A stretch of 25,238 bases of DNA. Source: Ophiothrix spiculata (Eukaryota > Echinodermata > Ophiuroidea > Amphilepidida > Ophiotrichidae). The first letter of the stretch is position 1; every line of letters starts with the position of its first letter. A model generated the notes under the pieces. The model did not search any database, was not told the DNA's origin, and worked only from the letters and a program-made list of their open reading frames with translations. The translations under genes were made by a program, and so were the position numbers. Location: the NCBI GenBank assembly GCA_000969725.1, contig JXSR01S042224.1. One strand, given 5' to 3'. Below, piece by piece: positions 1 through 9,880 of this stretch.

Positions 1-1384
1 TTCTTATTATTGTGTAATTATGACTTTACGGATTTAGCCCTTGCTATGCTTTTGTTGTTCAATGAGAAGTTAAGGTCTTACTTTTGCACCGTGATCAGGT
101 TTTGTTGCGTGTGCTGGTGTACAGCTTGCGTTCCGTTTTTCATCCAGCCCATGTTAATGTTATTGTCAAAATTGCGAACAATTGATGACGAGTCAAATCG
201 AAAGTAACATGTTTCTGGTAAGTTAATGTTCGAGATATATGTCCAGCTGAAGTTGGAAATTGTTAAAGACGTGTCGAAAGACTGATTTTGAGGTGCGGCT
301 CAATTTTGGTTTCTTACAGTTAGCCTGTTCAAGTTTGTCGTAAGATATCTCATTAAAGGACAAATGACAAAAGAAGTATCGAGTACTGCACAAAAGAGGC
401 CTGTCAATCAAAGTATAGGATAGGCTATTGTCTTCGATGAAAGCAAAAGCGTCTAGAGGTTTTAGTTGTGCTTTTTTATCGTGTAAACACAAAAGGATTG
501 TTAAGGATTGTAATTTCTTAAGTGGGGATTATCTATATCAGTGAATAAAATAAGTAATAGGTTAACAAAATATTTTACTACGGATTACAAAATGAACTGT
601 TATGCACGGATAGAACATTTGAACTGGCTAAGTGTATAAATATAACAAAATAATTGTTTACTTTTAATTTTTTAATAAAAACATTATATTTTTGTTAATT
701 TTTAAACCCAATTCGGATCTACCTATTGTTAACAAACGTCTGTGGGAGATTCACCGCAACATAAAATATTGTCATTTCCCACCACCTCTAGCTTAAATTG
801 GAAAATAGCTGTTACACTTTTAAAAGAATGTAATCTTAATTTGTTAAATTTGAATTTTGTTAATCAAAACAGTCGCATTGCTAAGGACTTTAAAACAAAA
901 TTACTTGTAATTCTAATAGACTAGTCCACAACTATTGGTTAGGCTTCATTGAAATTCATCTTGAATTTTAATCGCGTTTTACTTAGTAGTGAAATTACTG
1001 AGAGAGATATTGCGTGTTATATTGTTGGCTCTTATTTTGGAACCGCAGCTCAGATTGACTTGGTATCACATGAAAAAATAATAAATAAACACCATCGCAA
1101 ACGTGGTTATCAACACGAACATATTATTTTACACAGAAACAAAGTCATATCCAATTTACCAATTTAAACAACAATAGTATAAGTTTTTTTTAAACCATGG
1201 TTCTGTTTAAGGTTTAAACCAGATACATATAGTATAAAAGTTCAAACAACTATTGTTTAATCATTTCAATTATGTCAAATTTTCAAGCTTTTAAACTTCT
1301 GCTAGAACGGAGGCTATTTGTAGCAACAAAAGTTTTAAAAAGTTCAAGATTTCTACACTTGCGAATTAGAGTGTATCCTTGTCG
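1..1384. other. AT-rich stretch, no gene recognised
   Basis: Nothing here could be assigned to a known family. The reading frames present are short, mostly lack an ATG start (for example those at 742-924 and 949-1167) and show no motif. Around 1165-1260 there is a weak inverted arrangement of the words AAACAACAATAGTATAAG and ACTATTGTTTAA, too decayed to call an element. Likely intergenic or intronic. Confidence 0.4.
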
Positions 1385-1640
1385 GGCAAAATTGACCTAT
1401 TCAAGTGCATCACCAACCAAATTTAGTTCCAACAGCTGACACATATTAAGTTATAGCAGTAATAGGACACGTTGGATTACAAGTACATTGTTCACATCTC
1501 TTCTGACCAAGTGAAACACTTATTTAACTAAAACAACGACATTAATGTGAGTTAAGAGTTACTGCGTTTCTGGTGATATCTTCTGCAGCTATATGTCTAC
1601 TTGAAGAAAAGCACTAAGTAAACAATCCTATGGGAAATGC
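1385..1640 (+). repeat. Dispersed repeat R1, copy 1
   Basis: This copy shares an ordered series of words with 24582-24805, 3588-3870, 1655-1850 and, for its first part, 10685-10745: AATTGACCT, ATTCAAGTGCATCACCAACC, CAGCTGACACATA, TCTCTTCTG, ACTTATTTAACTAAAACAAC, then GTTACTGCGTTTCTGGTGATATC and CTGC.GCTATATGTCTACTTGAAG. The copies are perhaps 65-75% similar by eye, so the family is old. No terminal inverted repeats, poly(A) tail or coding frame define the ends, and the limits are approximate. The class is unknown: it could be a SINE, part of a larger transposon, or an unclassified repeat. Confidence 0.5.
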
Positions 1641-1654
1641 AATCATTTACGTAC

Positions 1655-1850
1655 AGACAGCTGACATACACTGCAAACAGTTAAGTTTGTTTTAACAATA
1701 AAATAAATTGAATTAAGACCATGTTTAGCACGTCTCTTCTTGCCACATGGAGTACTAAAACAACCCTTTCAATACAAATGAACTGTATCTGCTTTATCTA
1801 ATATAACTACTGCTATATACTTGAAGCTACCACTGAAGAGAGACACAAAA
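1655..1850 (+). repeat. Dispersed repeat R1, copy 2
   Basis: This is a second, more worn R1 copy lying almost immediately after the first. It retains CAGCTGACATACACTGCAAA, a TTGAATTAAG word, CACGTCTCTTCTTGCCACATG, GTACTAAAACAACCC and ACTGCTATATACTTGAAGC, in the same order as the other copies. Two adjacent copies in the same orientation suggest either tandem duplication or independent insertion nearby. The boundaries are estimates. Confidence 0.42.
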
Positions 1851-3014
1851 AATGTAAAAGACAAAGTGTGCATTGGGATTATACATTGCATTCAACCTCG
1901 ATGACTTTAAGCAAGCCAAGTGCTAATGATAAGAAGGTATAAGTATAAAGTGCGTCTTAATGGATGATTTTAGTGGCGTATAATATCTGTAATGCCACAC
2001 TTCTCACTGATCATGCTGATATTGATTTTTCATAACACAAAGGGTTAAAGGCTAAAGAACGGCTTACTGTATATTAAAAAATACATTTTCTGATTTTAAA
2101 CATACATTTTTTACAAATTAGCTTTGTGGCTATAACTACAATAATACCTCTACAATTGATAAGTTGAAGTATTTTGTAAATTAATTTGTTGCTCGGATTT
2201 TTTTTTTTTTTAATGTAAAATGTGCATAGTTGATAATTGTAATTCCCTTTCAACGCATCCACCCGTCCATATGGGCCTATTTTTGTGGTCTACTTATATG
2301 TATGTGAGCCTATATTTGTGGTCTATTTATATTTACAAAACATTGATACAAGTAAATTTTACGATTTTGTTACAATTACCCATAAAAGTAAAGCTTATCC
2401 TATGAAGTCATTCTTTGTAATTTTCTTAAGGTTTACAATGGAAAATACGAAGCAAAATATACAGCTGAGAAGTATATTATTAATTATTTAAACACAGAGC
2501 AACTTCTAATGAGTAAAATCGTTGAAAATATATATATGGCATTTAAAGAACATTGTTTGTATACAATGTATAAAATGAATTTAATAGTTGGTTGACCGGA
2601 AATGATACGCTTAATGATCAAGACATGAGGTATCATTATTCTAGATTTCAAAACTAAAGCAAATAATAAAATATAACAACTGACTACAAAAATTGAATAC
2701 ATAACTAGGTGTATATTTCGTCTTAAAGCATTGGTACTAAGGTATCAGCGTCAGCGTCAGATTATAATTAGCTATCAAAAACTAAATCTATAACTGAAGA
2801 AGTCTTTCTTTGTACAAAATGGTAAACAACGGAGTCGAACAAAGCTCGTGTAATTACTACGTGTTATTTTTTTGAAAGAGAGATATAATTTTTTCTATTG
2901 AATATCGAGCGATTTTCCCTAAGAATCAACTTTTAGTCCACACTGGTGATATTTCAATAAAATCATCGTCATAATAAAATATCCAATATGATTGGATCAT
3001 TTATATGACGACGA
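1851..3014. other. AT-rich stretch, no gene recognised
   Basis: The stretch holds only short frames without recognisable motifs, a T-run near 2200, a 33-bp tandem duplication (2275-2340) and a short run of CAGCGT/CAG units near 2746-2760. The segment around 2938-3010, just before a PBS-like word at 3014, could belong to the fossil described at 3015-3255, but no repeated ends were found to support that. Confidence 0.35.
2275..2340 (+). repeat. 33-bp tandem duplication, two units
   Basis: Two adjacent units both begin GCCTAT, followed by TTTGTGGTCTA and TTATAT. The second unit starts at 2308. They differ at a handful of positions, so this is an old local duplication. It produces two similar overlapping reading frames that should not be taken as genes. 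Confidence 0.7.
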
Positions 3015-3255
3015 TGGCGCCCAACTGTAAGCAATGTGGTTAAGGATCACTTCAAACTCAACGGGCGGTTGACCACCAAGAACTGCCGGTTCCGGGAGGT
3101 CAGCCGCCGGTTGAGATGTGAAGCTGCCTCTTAGACGGCTTGTTGACGTTAAGGAAGTCCACTTAACGATCGACTACCAACAGAATTGTGACGAACTCGT
3201 AACGACTACAGTGCAGACGGATAGAAACGGCAAAGAACTGAAGGTTGTCAACTAA
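3015..3255 (+). other. GC-rich coding-like fossil patch, possibly from an LTR element
   Basis: This block is clearly richer in G and C than its surroundings and begins at a TGGCGCCCAAC word (3014-3024). That word matches the start of the tRNA primer-binding sites common in LTR retroelements. Within the block a stretch of 46 codons (3115-3255) is open to a stop and has a balanced composition rich in D, E, K, R, V and T, unlike translated noise from this AT-rich DNA. The patch as a whole looks broken and old. No flanking long terminal repeats, protease, reverse transcriptase or integrase were seen, so assignment to an LTR element is only an inference. A decayed host exon is the main alternative. 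Confidence 0.3.
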
Positions 3256-3587
3256 ATCTGAACGACACCAGTAATTTTATGTAATCACAAAATAAAAAAA
3301 CAACTTGCAACTAATAGCGACTAATAGTAACAACAGTATGCGGTGGCTAGCGGATTATATCAAGGTCAACTGACGTTAACTAACGAGGAATTGCGGACAA
3401 TTCAAAGCTGCGATCCTTAGATCTCCGTTGCGTGTACTTACCCTTGTATGACGCTCGCCTGACATTCTATTAGATTCAAAGAAATACACTCACAATCCCA
3501 TCAAAGTGGTAAAATCGTGTCAAGTGGGATTCAGATAATGCCTATTGTGCTATGTAGTGAATATATATGACATTCAAGTGTTGAAAG
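3256..3587. other. Stretch without a recognised gene
   Basis: No motif, repeat end or convincing frame was found. Composition drops back to the AT-rich background after about 3450. It may be the tail of the fossil block before it, but nothing in the sequence proves this. Confidence 0.3.
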
Positions 3588-3870
3588 TACGAAAATTTAA
3601 GAGAATTGCAACCGAACTAAGTAGTTCAATCGCATGACATATGCTACAAGCGCAGTTGTTATCTTACACAACAGCGGTACAAGTAGTACCTTTAAGATAC
3701 AATGAATTAAAGCAAGTTTATCCTGGCTTCTATTGGCCGTAGGCAGCACTTACTTAATTACCTTTACGCAAAACGTCCACTTCAGCACAAGTAAGTGTTA
3801 CTCTGTTTCCGGAGATATTTTATTGTTCTGTCTACTTAAAGCTTTTCCTGAGAAGATAACACAAACCAAT
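3588..3870 (+). repeat. Dispersed repeat R1, copy 3
   Basis: The copy aligns with the R1 copy at 24582-24805 through GATACAATGAATTAAAGCAA, GTTTATCCTGGCTTCTATTG, GGCCGTAGGCAGCACTTACT, then GTGTTACTCTGTTTCCGGAG, ATATT, CTGTCTACTT and TGAGAAGATAA. Upstream AAGTAGTTCAATCGCATGAC fits the family's 5' part. An 81-codon frame at 3733-3978 lies over the repeat and is not treated as a gene. The 3' limit is uncertain and similarity may continue some way further. Confidence 0.5.
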
Positions 3871-4184
3871 TTGAATGACAAGAGCACAATGTTTTATAAG
3901 AATGAGTTCTTAGGTATTGTTCTAATGTACCAAAAGTACTTATTTTTTCGGAAACATGCTTCTGAACAAAAGAACTGAATAAAGCTCGGCTTAATTTAAA
4001 AGCATATCTGAAATATGAAACGCCTGTTAAAGACATGTTTTCTAGCTGAAATACATATACAAAGTATCCAAAACTGCATATTTGCATTGGTAGAATTATT
4101 TTGATACCAAATATGATGCAATATGTAAGCTTCTAGCATATAAGAGATGGTATGAAAGTTTTGTATGTACATTCACTGTTGTCA

Positions 4185-4405
4185 GTCCTTCAACAGAACG
4201 GCTCGTTGCCTCATTCGGCACGACAGACTCTGGAATGGTTGCATCATCGTTTTTATGGAAAACACTATCGATTTAGACAGACAAACCATAACCCCATGAT
4301 TCTCATGATCTAGATCCGCCCGATTACTTTCAACTGAAACATAACATTATCGTGAAATCAGGAAGATCCCTGGACCATGTGCAGAAGCGTTATCCAAAAA
4401 TTTGA
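4185..4405 (+). pseudogene. Decayed Tc1/mariner-type transposase fragment
   Basis: The remnant covers the C-terminal half of a DDE/DDD transposase catalytic domain, which cuts and rejoins transposon DNA in the nucleus. The first frame (4185-4310, 42 codons) reads VLQQNGSLPHSARQTLEW, matching the conserved QQDGAPPHxAR block around the second catalytic Asp, here replaced by Asn. A frameshift between about 4290 and 4298 is followed by 35 codons ending at the stop at 4403-4405. They read DSHDLDPPDYFQLKHN, matching the SPDLNPPDYFLW block with the third catalytic Asp retained, and then a GRSLDHVQKR tail like the usual SLDELKxRI. Allowing for the shift, the spacing between the two acidic positions is about 41 residues, as in the DD41D branch of the IS630-Tc1-mariner group. 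The N-terminal DNA-binding region and the first Asp were not found, and terminal inverted repeats are not evident. This is a dead copy. Confidence 0.68.
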
Positions 4406-4679
4406 CATTATATTCAGTGAATGTAAAAATCTACACAGACACTACCTAGAACATATTTTGAAATACTAGACAGCTTGATGTTGACAAAAAATTTAAATGA
4501 AAATGTCTCTTTAGTGTACCTTTACTGTGTCTGCTTTGTCGCAATGCTCCCACACACCCTTGAAATATTAGCATTCTTCAAATAGTGCTACGCTTAGACA
4601 ATTAAAAAAAAAAATCTTAATGAGCACTATGTAATTGTTAAGTCAAAACAATTTTTAATATTTTAAAAGGGAAAAAAAT

Positions 4680-4920
4680 GAAACCTCATTGAACTTCACT
4701 TTTTATTTAAATGTCAAGTTATGGTCCGTCAAAGGTTGCCAAGGAAGAAAAGGTTAAAGCTAGATCAAAACGCGTTCAAAAATCATTAAGCCCTATAATT
4801 GATTTCACTTGATTGTCATCAAAACATACAGATAGATTTAATATTTCTTTAAAGGACACTTGCAGTTTGTGTTCTTATAGCGCAAAATGATGTTTACCGC
4901 ATTTCCGACTGAATATATAG
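4680..4920 (+). repeat. Dispersed repeat R2, copy 1
   Basis: The copy shares ordered words with 19730-20040: CATTGAACTTCAC against AATGAAATTCAC, then CAAGTTATGGTCCGTCAAAG, GTTGCCAAGGAAG, AAGCCCTATA, TGATTGTC and CGCAAAATGATGTTTACCGC. Order and orientation are the same in both. No inverted ends or target duplication are visible, so the family type is unknown and the ends are approximate. It follows the transposase remnant closely, so it could be part of the same decayed element, but the second copy has no transposase beside it. Confidence 0.5.
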
Positions 4921-5726
4921 TTGAATAAACACATATAACAAGAGTGAAAGATATTGTAGCATTTTACATCATCTACGCCCCGACTGCAACTTTATTGTTT
5001 CATTCAAATAAACGTTTTAATGTTTTATGAAAGCATTTAACGGTTTCAACATTTCTTCTTTGTTTGGGAAATCAATCATAAGTAGATAACTGCTATGTTT
5101 GATTAAAACTCTTACATTTTCTATTTTCTTATTAATTTTAATAAGTCTTTACTTTAATCATATTTAGTCCAGCATTATGTACATTTTATGAATGGATTTG
5201 AATAATATTTTTGACTTTACTGATATTATCATTTTGAGCACATCAATTGTACTAGAAGCGGTGTACGTAGTATACAAAGATAATAGTCAAGAAAACACTC
5301 GATAAACAAATTCTTCGTCGCTTCTTTGAAATCATTCATTACTAACTTAATTGAACTTCTTGTCGATAAGTGTAGTTCAGTAACCCTTCACACTAAAATC
5401 TATTAGCCTAATGCATATTTAACTTATATTCAATTACGTTGATACAGATAAGTATGGTCAGGTTTGTATTTTTTTGTCCTAAGGGATATTTCTACTATAA
5501 TTCAACATTCCACCTGCATCTGATATAAAGTGTAACAACAGTTGAAGAGGCGTCAATGTTGTTTATTTGCTAATGTAGCAATGCGGTTAAAGTACTCGTT
5601 TAATTTTTAAATAAAACTGTGGATGCACTATGCAACTGCCTCTTTGTTCAAAAATCATCAAGATATATATATAATAGTTAATGAATTAATGGTTATAATA
5701 ACTTAAAATGTTTTGATAGATTGTTG
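4921..5726. other. AT-rich stretch, nothing recognised
   Basis: No frame of interest, repeat end, RNA gene or tandem array was found on either strand. The stretch runs up to the hAT target site duplication. Confidence 0.4.
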
Positions 5727-5734
5727 CTAAAATA

Positions 5735-6694
5735 CAGTGACGTAGCCATGCAGGAATTTAGATCGAGGGAGGCACATAAAGTCAAGTTCAAAATGTGCCG
5801 ACTGCAAAAGTCATGATGTGCAAATTGACCCCCCCCCCCCAACACCGTAAGTTTGGTCTAGATATAATGTATTTGTACCGCTTTAAAAAAACCGGTGCTT
5901 TCCATAACAATTCTAATATTCAAGTAACTTGCACATTCTTGAATCGAATTCACACAAAATATTAAAATATCACTATTTTGTTGCAAATTGTCTGAATTTT
6001 TGTTTTTATAAATGTCAAATTTTGCGCCGTTTGGTTCAAAAGTTGGCAAAATTGTAAACGTAGACAAACCAAAGTACCAAATGTTGTCAAGAAAAAGACC
6101 ATTGAGAAACCAAACAAATTATTTTGCTTCCCATGTTTTGATATAGGTTGGATTTTTGACACATTTAAACAAGGTGAGTTACTGAGTTATATATGTTTAT
6201 TATTTGGCAAAATTATGTGAGAATAAATAATGTCGAATTCACAGAGGTTGGCACATCGTACATTTTCTTATCTGGCTTTATGTTTTGGTGATTTTACTGA
6301 CCAATAATAGGTCTAAAGAACAACGAAAGTCGGAAAAAAATTAGTGATAATGAAATAGGCGAGGATTTAGCTAAAAAAACATCCTTTAATGACACTGACA
6401 GGACTGCTTCGTTCGATACAGCATCAGCCTCTATCTGATATTTTTCAATTTGAACATATTTGCCAACTGAAGCATGTGAACTCTTTATTTTTTTGAACCC
6501 AGATACTGCAAACACTGACACTACCCTCATTAACACCCTATTCTCTCCTCTTTTTCTCTTCTGTTCTTTTTTTATTTCCCTTTCTTCCTATTCTTTTTCC
6601 CTTTCCCCCTCTCTTTTTTGGCATCTAACAGCCATGTGTCGACTGACATTTTTGTCAGGGGTGGCCATGGCCCCTGCCCCTGGCTACGCCACTG
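5735..6694. mobile_element. Non-autonomous hAT element with 8-bp TSD
   Basis: The element starts CAGTGACGTAGCCATG and ends with the inverse of CAGTGGCGTAGCCAGG, 14 of 16 positions matching. CAGTG.CGTAGCCA is a classic hAT-superfamily terminus. Both ends are flanked by CTAAAATA (5727-5734 and 6695-6702), a perfect 8-bp target site duplication, which is the length hAT transposases generate. At 960 bp it is too short for a full transposase of about 600 codons, and no RNase H-fold or dimerisation motif is visible. The interior has a C-run (about 5829-5838) and a pyrimidine-rich tract (about 6540-6620). Short frames at 6294-6536 (minus) and 6460-6738 (plus) are not convincing as genes. The intact TSD suggests a fairly recent insertion, mobilised in trans. 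Confidence 0.88.
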
Positions 6695-6702
6695 CTAAAA
6701 TA

Positions 6703-7894
6703 CAAGGTAGAAGTCTCCCAAAACATCTCATGTCTTAAATACAGTAATAAAAAAGATAACTAGATAGCTTAAATCTTAACTGACCTGAATTGAATTTAAA
6801 GTTAAAGCTTTATTTTTAATATACAACATATCAAATGGATATCGATTTCAAATCGAGCACCATCTTCAACAAGAAGTAAACATACTACAAGAATTAAACT
6901 TACTAACAATTGTTGGAACATTGTTGACTCGTCACATCAAAAAGTAAAAGTCTGTTTCTGTTAAAAACGAGCATTTTTGCGGTTGTGATTTGTCTATCAT
7001 CTCATTGTTTATCCAAAAAAAATTGTCTCAAATTGCCCAAGAAAATTTCATGTAAACTGGTACGGTTAACAATTCTATTTGTAGACTTCTCTCATAATTT
7101 GTCTTTTAAAGATGTTAGTCAAGTCTACTCTCACTTAATTCTGTCTCAGATTGTTGATACTTGTGTATAGATGTTGTTAGTTGAAGTAAAACAATCTTTA
7201 TTGTATGCTGTTTCTTTGTTAACATAAATGCCCTTTTCATTTTTGTTTCACAAGTAGTCAAAATTTGTTTATTGGTATCAGTGGACAGCGTGTTTATTCC
7301 TCTGTACTGTGGTATTAAAAACGTGTCAATCTTTTTAAAGCCAAGATTATCCTATTGCAATCAAAACTTCCCAGTAAAAAGGATTGAAATTCAGAACGTT
7401 TAAAAAATCCTGAACAGTTCTATAAGATTATTGACAAAAATGGAAGTACCACTTCTAATTTTATAGTTAATTGGTATTCCTATTTTCCATTTCTTTTGTA
7501 TTTATATTACAGCCCCATCCCCAGCGTTGCATACTTTATTTTGATTTTCAAGAGAAAACAAGACACAAGCAAAGGTTGAAACCTTGCACAATTAATTTCA
7601 GTGGCTTAAACCAATCAGTTAAAAGTAAATTATACACATGCTGGAATAGGATCCTACACATTTAATTCCAAGTTTGAGCTAGACGTAAGTAATGGAAGTG
7701 CTGCGTGCTTCTGTCCAAAGGATTTTTAGATCAAGAAATAAATCTGAAAGGTTCATAAAATTTCATTTTTTTTATAATTCTAAATTCTAATTTTTCTTTA
7801 CATTTGTAGACCTTAAAATTCTCCTTCCTCCTATTTTCAGTCATTTTCAACTTCATCCGGTCGTATTTTGAAATTTATTGAAAAATGTGTACCT
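6703..7894. other. AT-rich stretch with one weak exon-like site
   Basis: No gene could be recognised. A pyrimidine-rich run followed by ATTACAG (7481-7512) looks like a good splice acceptor. The sequence after it stays open in one frame to 7665, about 50 codons beginning PHPQRCILYF. There is no motif or matched donor, so this is recorded only as a possible exon. Confidence 0.25.
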
Positions 7895-7898
7895 TTAA

Positions 7899-8452
7899 CC
7901 CTCGTCTAACCAAGCCATTTTTTGTAACACGTCTAACCAAGGGGGGGGGGGGGTTGTTGCAACCCCCCTACATTTTTGGAACGGAACCCCCTATGAACTT
8001 GATATCAATAGATAGGTATGGTCCTCCCTTATCCAACGATACCAAGATCACAAAAATCAGACAAGGCGTTACGTAATTATGACATCATAAAATCTGAATT
8101 TTGGCAAAAATGGCCACCGAAATCAACATTTTTCTAAATGACGGAATTTCATCGGGTTTTTTTTGTATATAACGAAGGGAAATGACAATTCTAACATGCT
8201 CTGCAAGTTTCAGCCACATTTTTTAAAAATGGCGATTTAAAATTGTCAAAAATGTCGCTGGGTTGCAACTACCCCCCTACACCACAACTTTGACGGCCTA
8301 CCCTAACCCCACCTTAGGTGGTACTCCCCTAATTTTTTCATCAAAATGACCGCAAAGGATGTTAAAGAGATTACCCAAAAGCCTAGGGTCGGTTGCTTTT
8401 GTGTTTTTATGCTACGGGGAAAAAAACCTTAGGGGGGGGGGTTAGACGAGGG
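7899..8452. mobile_element. TTAA-flanked MITE (family T1), full copy
   Basis: The ends are a perfect 13-bp inverted repeat, CCCTCGTCTAACC, directly flanked by TTAA on both sides (7895-7898, 8453-8456). A TTAA target duplication and ends beginning CCC are typical of the piggyBac superfamily, so a piggyBac-type origin is inferred. Just inside each end lies a G-run (about 7941-7952 and 8431-8440) next to C-runs. The rest contains non-coding words shared with the other copies, such as AAAATGGCCACC, GCGTTACGTAATTATGACAT and CCACCTTAGGTGG. There is no transposase frame. This is the most complete T1 copy and defines the family at 554 bp. Confidence 0.85.
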
Positions 8453-8456
8453 TTAA

Positions 8457-8777
8457 ATAAACCGCGACACATTTCAACATGTAGTGATGTGTTGGCAAAC
8501 TCTCTTTGACATTACGGGTTTCTGGTAACACTTATCTGAATGTGCTCACTACACTTCCTTGCCTCTCTACCCACGAGAACAAAATATGTCGCCACGAATA
8601 CTCGACAATCTATATCAACAATTCCGTATTGTTTTAAGATGTTGAAACATTTACAAGGTAATCAGAGGGAAAATCAATCACATTAGCAACATAGGGGCAC
8701 ACAAGAATAAAAAAGACAACTCCGCATGATTAACCGGATTGGTGTCTCTTTGTTTATTCGTTTGTTAATTTGAGAGG
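8457..8777. other. Intervening stretch, nothing recognised
   Basis: The stretch between two mobile elements has no recognisable frame or repeat. A short imperfect hairpin (ACACAT ... ATGTGT, about 8465-8490) is the only structure noticed. Confidence 0.35.
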
Positions 8778-9175
8778 TGCTCTGGCAAAATGAGAGGAAA
8801 GTCGCGAATTTCAAAATTCAGTTTATGACATATTTTGATTCTCTATAATCTCAGTTTTTGAATGATATATAATATGTCGTACTTTCTTTCTCTTCATTTA
8901 GAGATCGAAATCCAAAGCAGTCCACTGAATATATTGCATCAAAAGTTAGCTGCAAATCGATTTCAAAGACACTGATTACTACAGTGTATAATAGTAACGG
9001 GAATAATTGTATTTCCCGGCAAAGTTGACCTTCAAAACTTAAGTTATAGGTAAACATTCATGCATGAAGGCATTTTATGTCAAAAAAGGAAATTGGATTT
9101 TTTACCCTAGTTTTACTTTAGATGCCATTTATTCGAAAAGTAGATATGCGACTTTCCTCTCATTTTGCCAGAGCA
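8778..9175. mobile_element. 398-bp element with 28-bp perfect inverted ends
   Basis: The words TGCTCTGGCAAAATGAGAGG and AAAGTCGC (8778-8805) recur exactly inverted at 9148-9175. A 28-bp match without mismatch implies either a young element or strong sequence conservation. A few flanking bases also match imperfectly outside the 28 bp, so the true ends may lie some bases further out. A clear target duplication was not found, so the superfamily is open. The interior contains a 68-codon ATG frame on the minus strand (8851-9057) of unknown nature. It is not recognised as transposase and is probably chance. Confidence 0.72.
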
Positions 9176-9464
9176 GCCCACATTTGAAGAAATCACAACC
9201 TTTTGTTTAAAACTAATACATTTAGGAAACGCTTCAAAACTCAACCGGCGATTTTATGTCGGTTCAAGCCGGTTCAATTCGAATAAACAATTGCCAACTG
9301 TCCAAAACCATCAAGAACCGAGAGGCAGCAGCCAGATGAGTTTTGAAGAGGCCCCTTATTTATACGAAAAACGATACACATATGCACCGGTGTTTTTTTT
9401 TGCAAAAGTGTTCAATGATATGCTTGTAATAAGCAAAGGCAAAAGAAAATTCAAGTTGAGTTGA
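9165..9464 (+). CDS. Protein-like open frame, possible exon (weak)
   Basis: The frame is open for 99 codons to a TGA but has no ATG near its start. Residues from PTFEEITTFCLKL onward through RRFYVGSSRFNSNKQLPTVQ and MSFEEAPYLYEKRYTYAPVF have a balanced composition unusual for chance in AT-rich DNA. The preceding bases, CTTTCCTCTCATTTTGCCAG followed by AG, fit a splice acceptor, and that sequence is the right inverted end of the 8778-9175 element. A GTAATAAG word (9426-9433) could act as a donor. No domain is recognised and no second exon was found. It may be a host exon that uses an acceptor supplied by the element, a piece of an unknown transposon gene, or chance. Confidence 0.2.
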   Translation: MPEQPTFEEITTFCLKLIHLGNASKLNRRFYVGSSRFNSNKQLPTVQNHQEPRGSSQMSFEEAPYLYEKRYTYAPVFFFAKVFNDMLVISKGKRKFKLS

Positions 9465-9804
9465 TAACACAATTACTGATAGTCATTCCTGATTGAATAA
9501 AATAGGAACAAAGTACTCATTCGTAACTTAAACATTTATACAAATTTATACAAACATGACATAATCGAGTGTGTGTCAAATAGAAAAAAAACATGTCAAT
9601 GTTATTCATCGTACATAAGGTTTAAAAAGACAGTGAGTCTGATATTTATTGGAGGCCAATCCATCTTTGGCGTCTTTTAGGCAGAGCACAAATCAACAGT
9701 TCAATCAATCCAATTTATTTTTTCTCCCCTGGGAATGAAGTACTTACGATAGTTCAGTCTAGCTGCTGTTATCTTCACGTAACTTATGTATTAAGATCTA
9801 CCTA

Positions 9805-9822
9805 TTTCTTTCTTTCTTTCTT
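9805..9822 (+). repeat. (TTTC)n microsatellite
   Basis: Just over four TTTC units lie in a row, a simple sequence repeat likely to vary in length. No function is implied. Confidence 0.7.
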
Positions 9823-9880
9823 GCTTATAATCGTCTGTGAGTCTAGTTAGCAACTGTATTGTGTATTAAGTATATTTGAT

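Noticed and set aside
223-492. 89-codon minus-strand frame
   Set aside because: It has a non-ATG start, no motif and no splice context. It is plausible by chance in this composition.
742-1167. Two neighbouring plus-strand frames that could be exons
   Set aside because: Neither starts with ATG, no splice signals or motifs were found, and the readings match no family I recognise.
3733-3978. 81-codon plus-strand frame
   Set aside because: It lies mostly within the R1 repeat copy, starts at a non-ATG codon and is not open in the other copies.
6540-6620. Pyrimidine-rich tract as a regulatory element or splice region
   Set aside because: It lies inside the hAT element near its GC-rich end and is better explained as element sequence.
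9240-9290. GGTTCAA..C-like words as a tRNA B box
   Set aside because: No A box at the right distance and no cloverleaf could be drawn.
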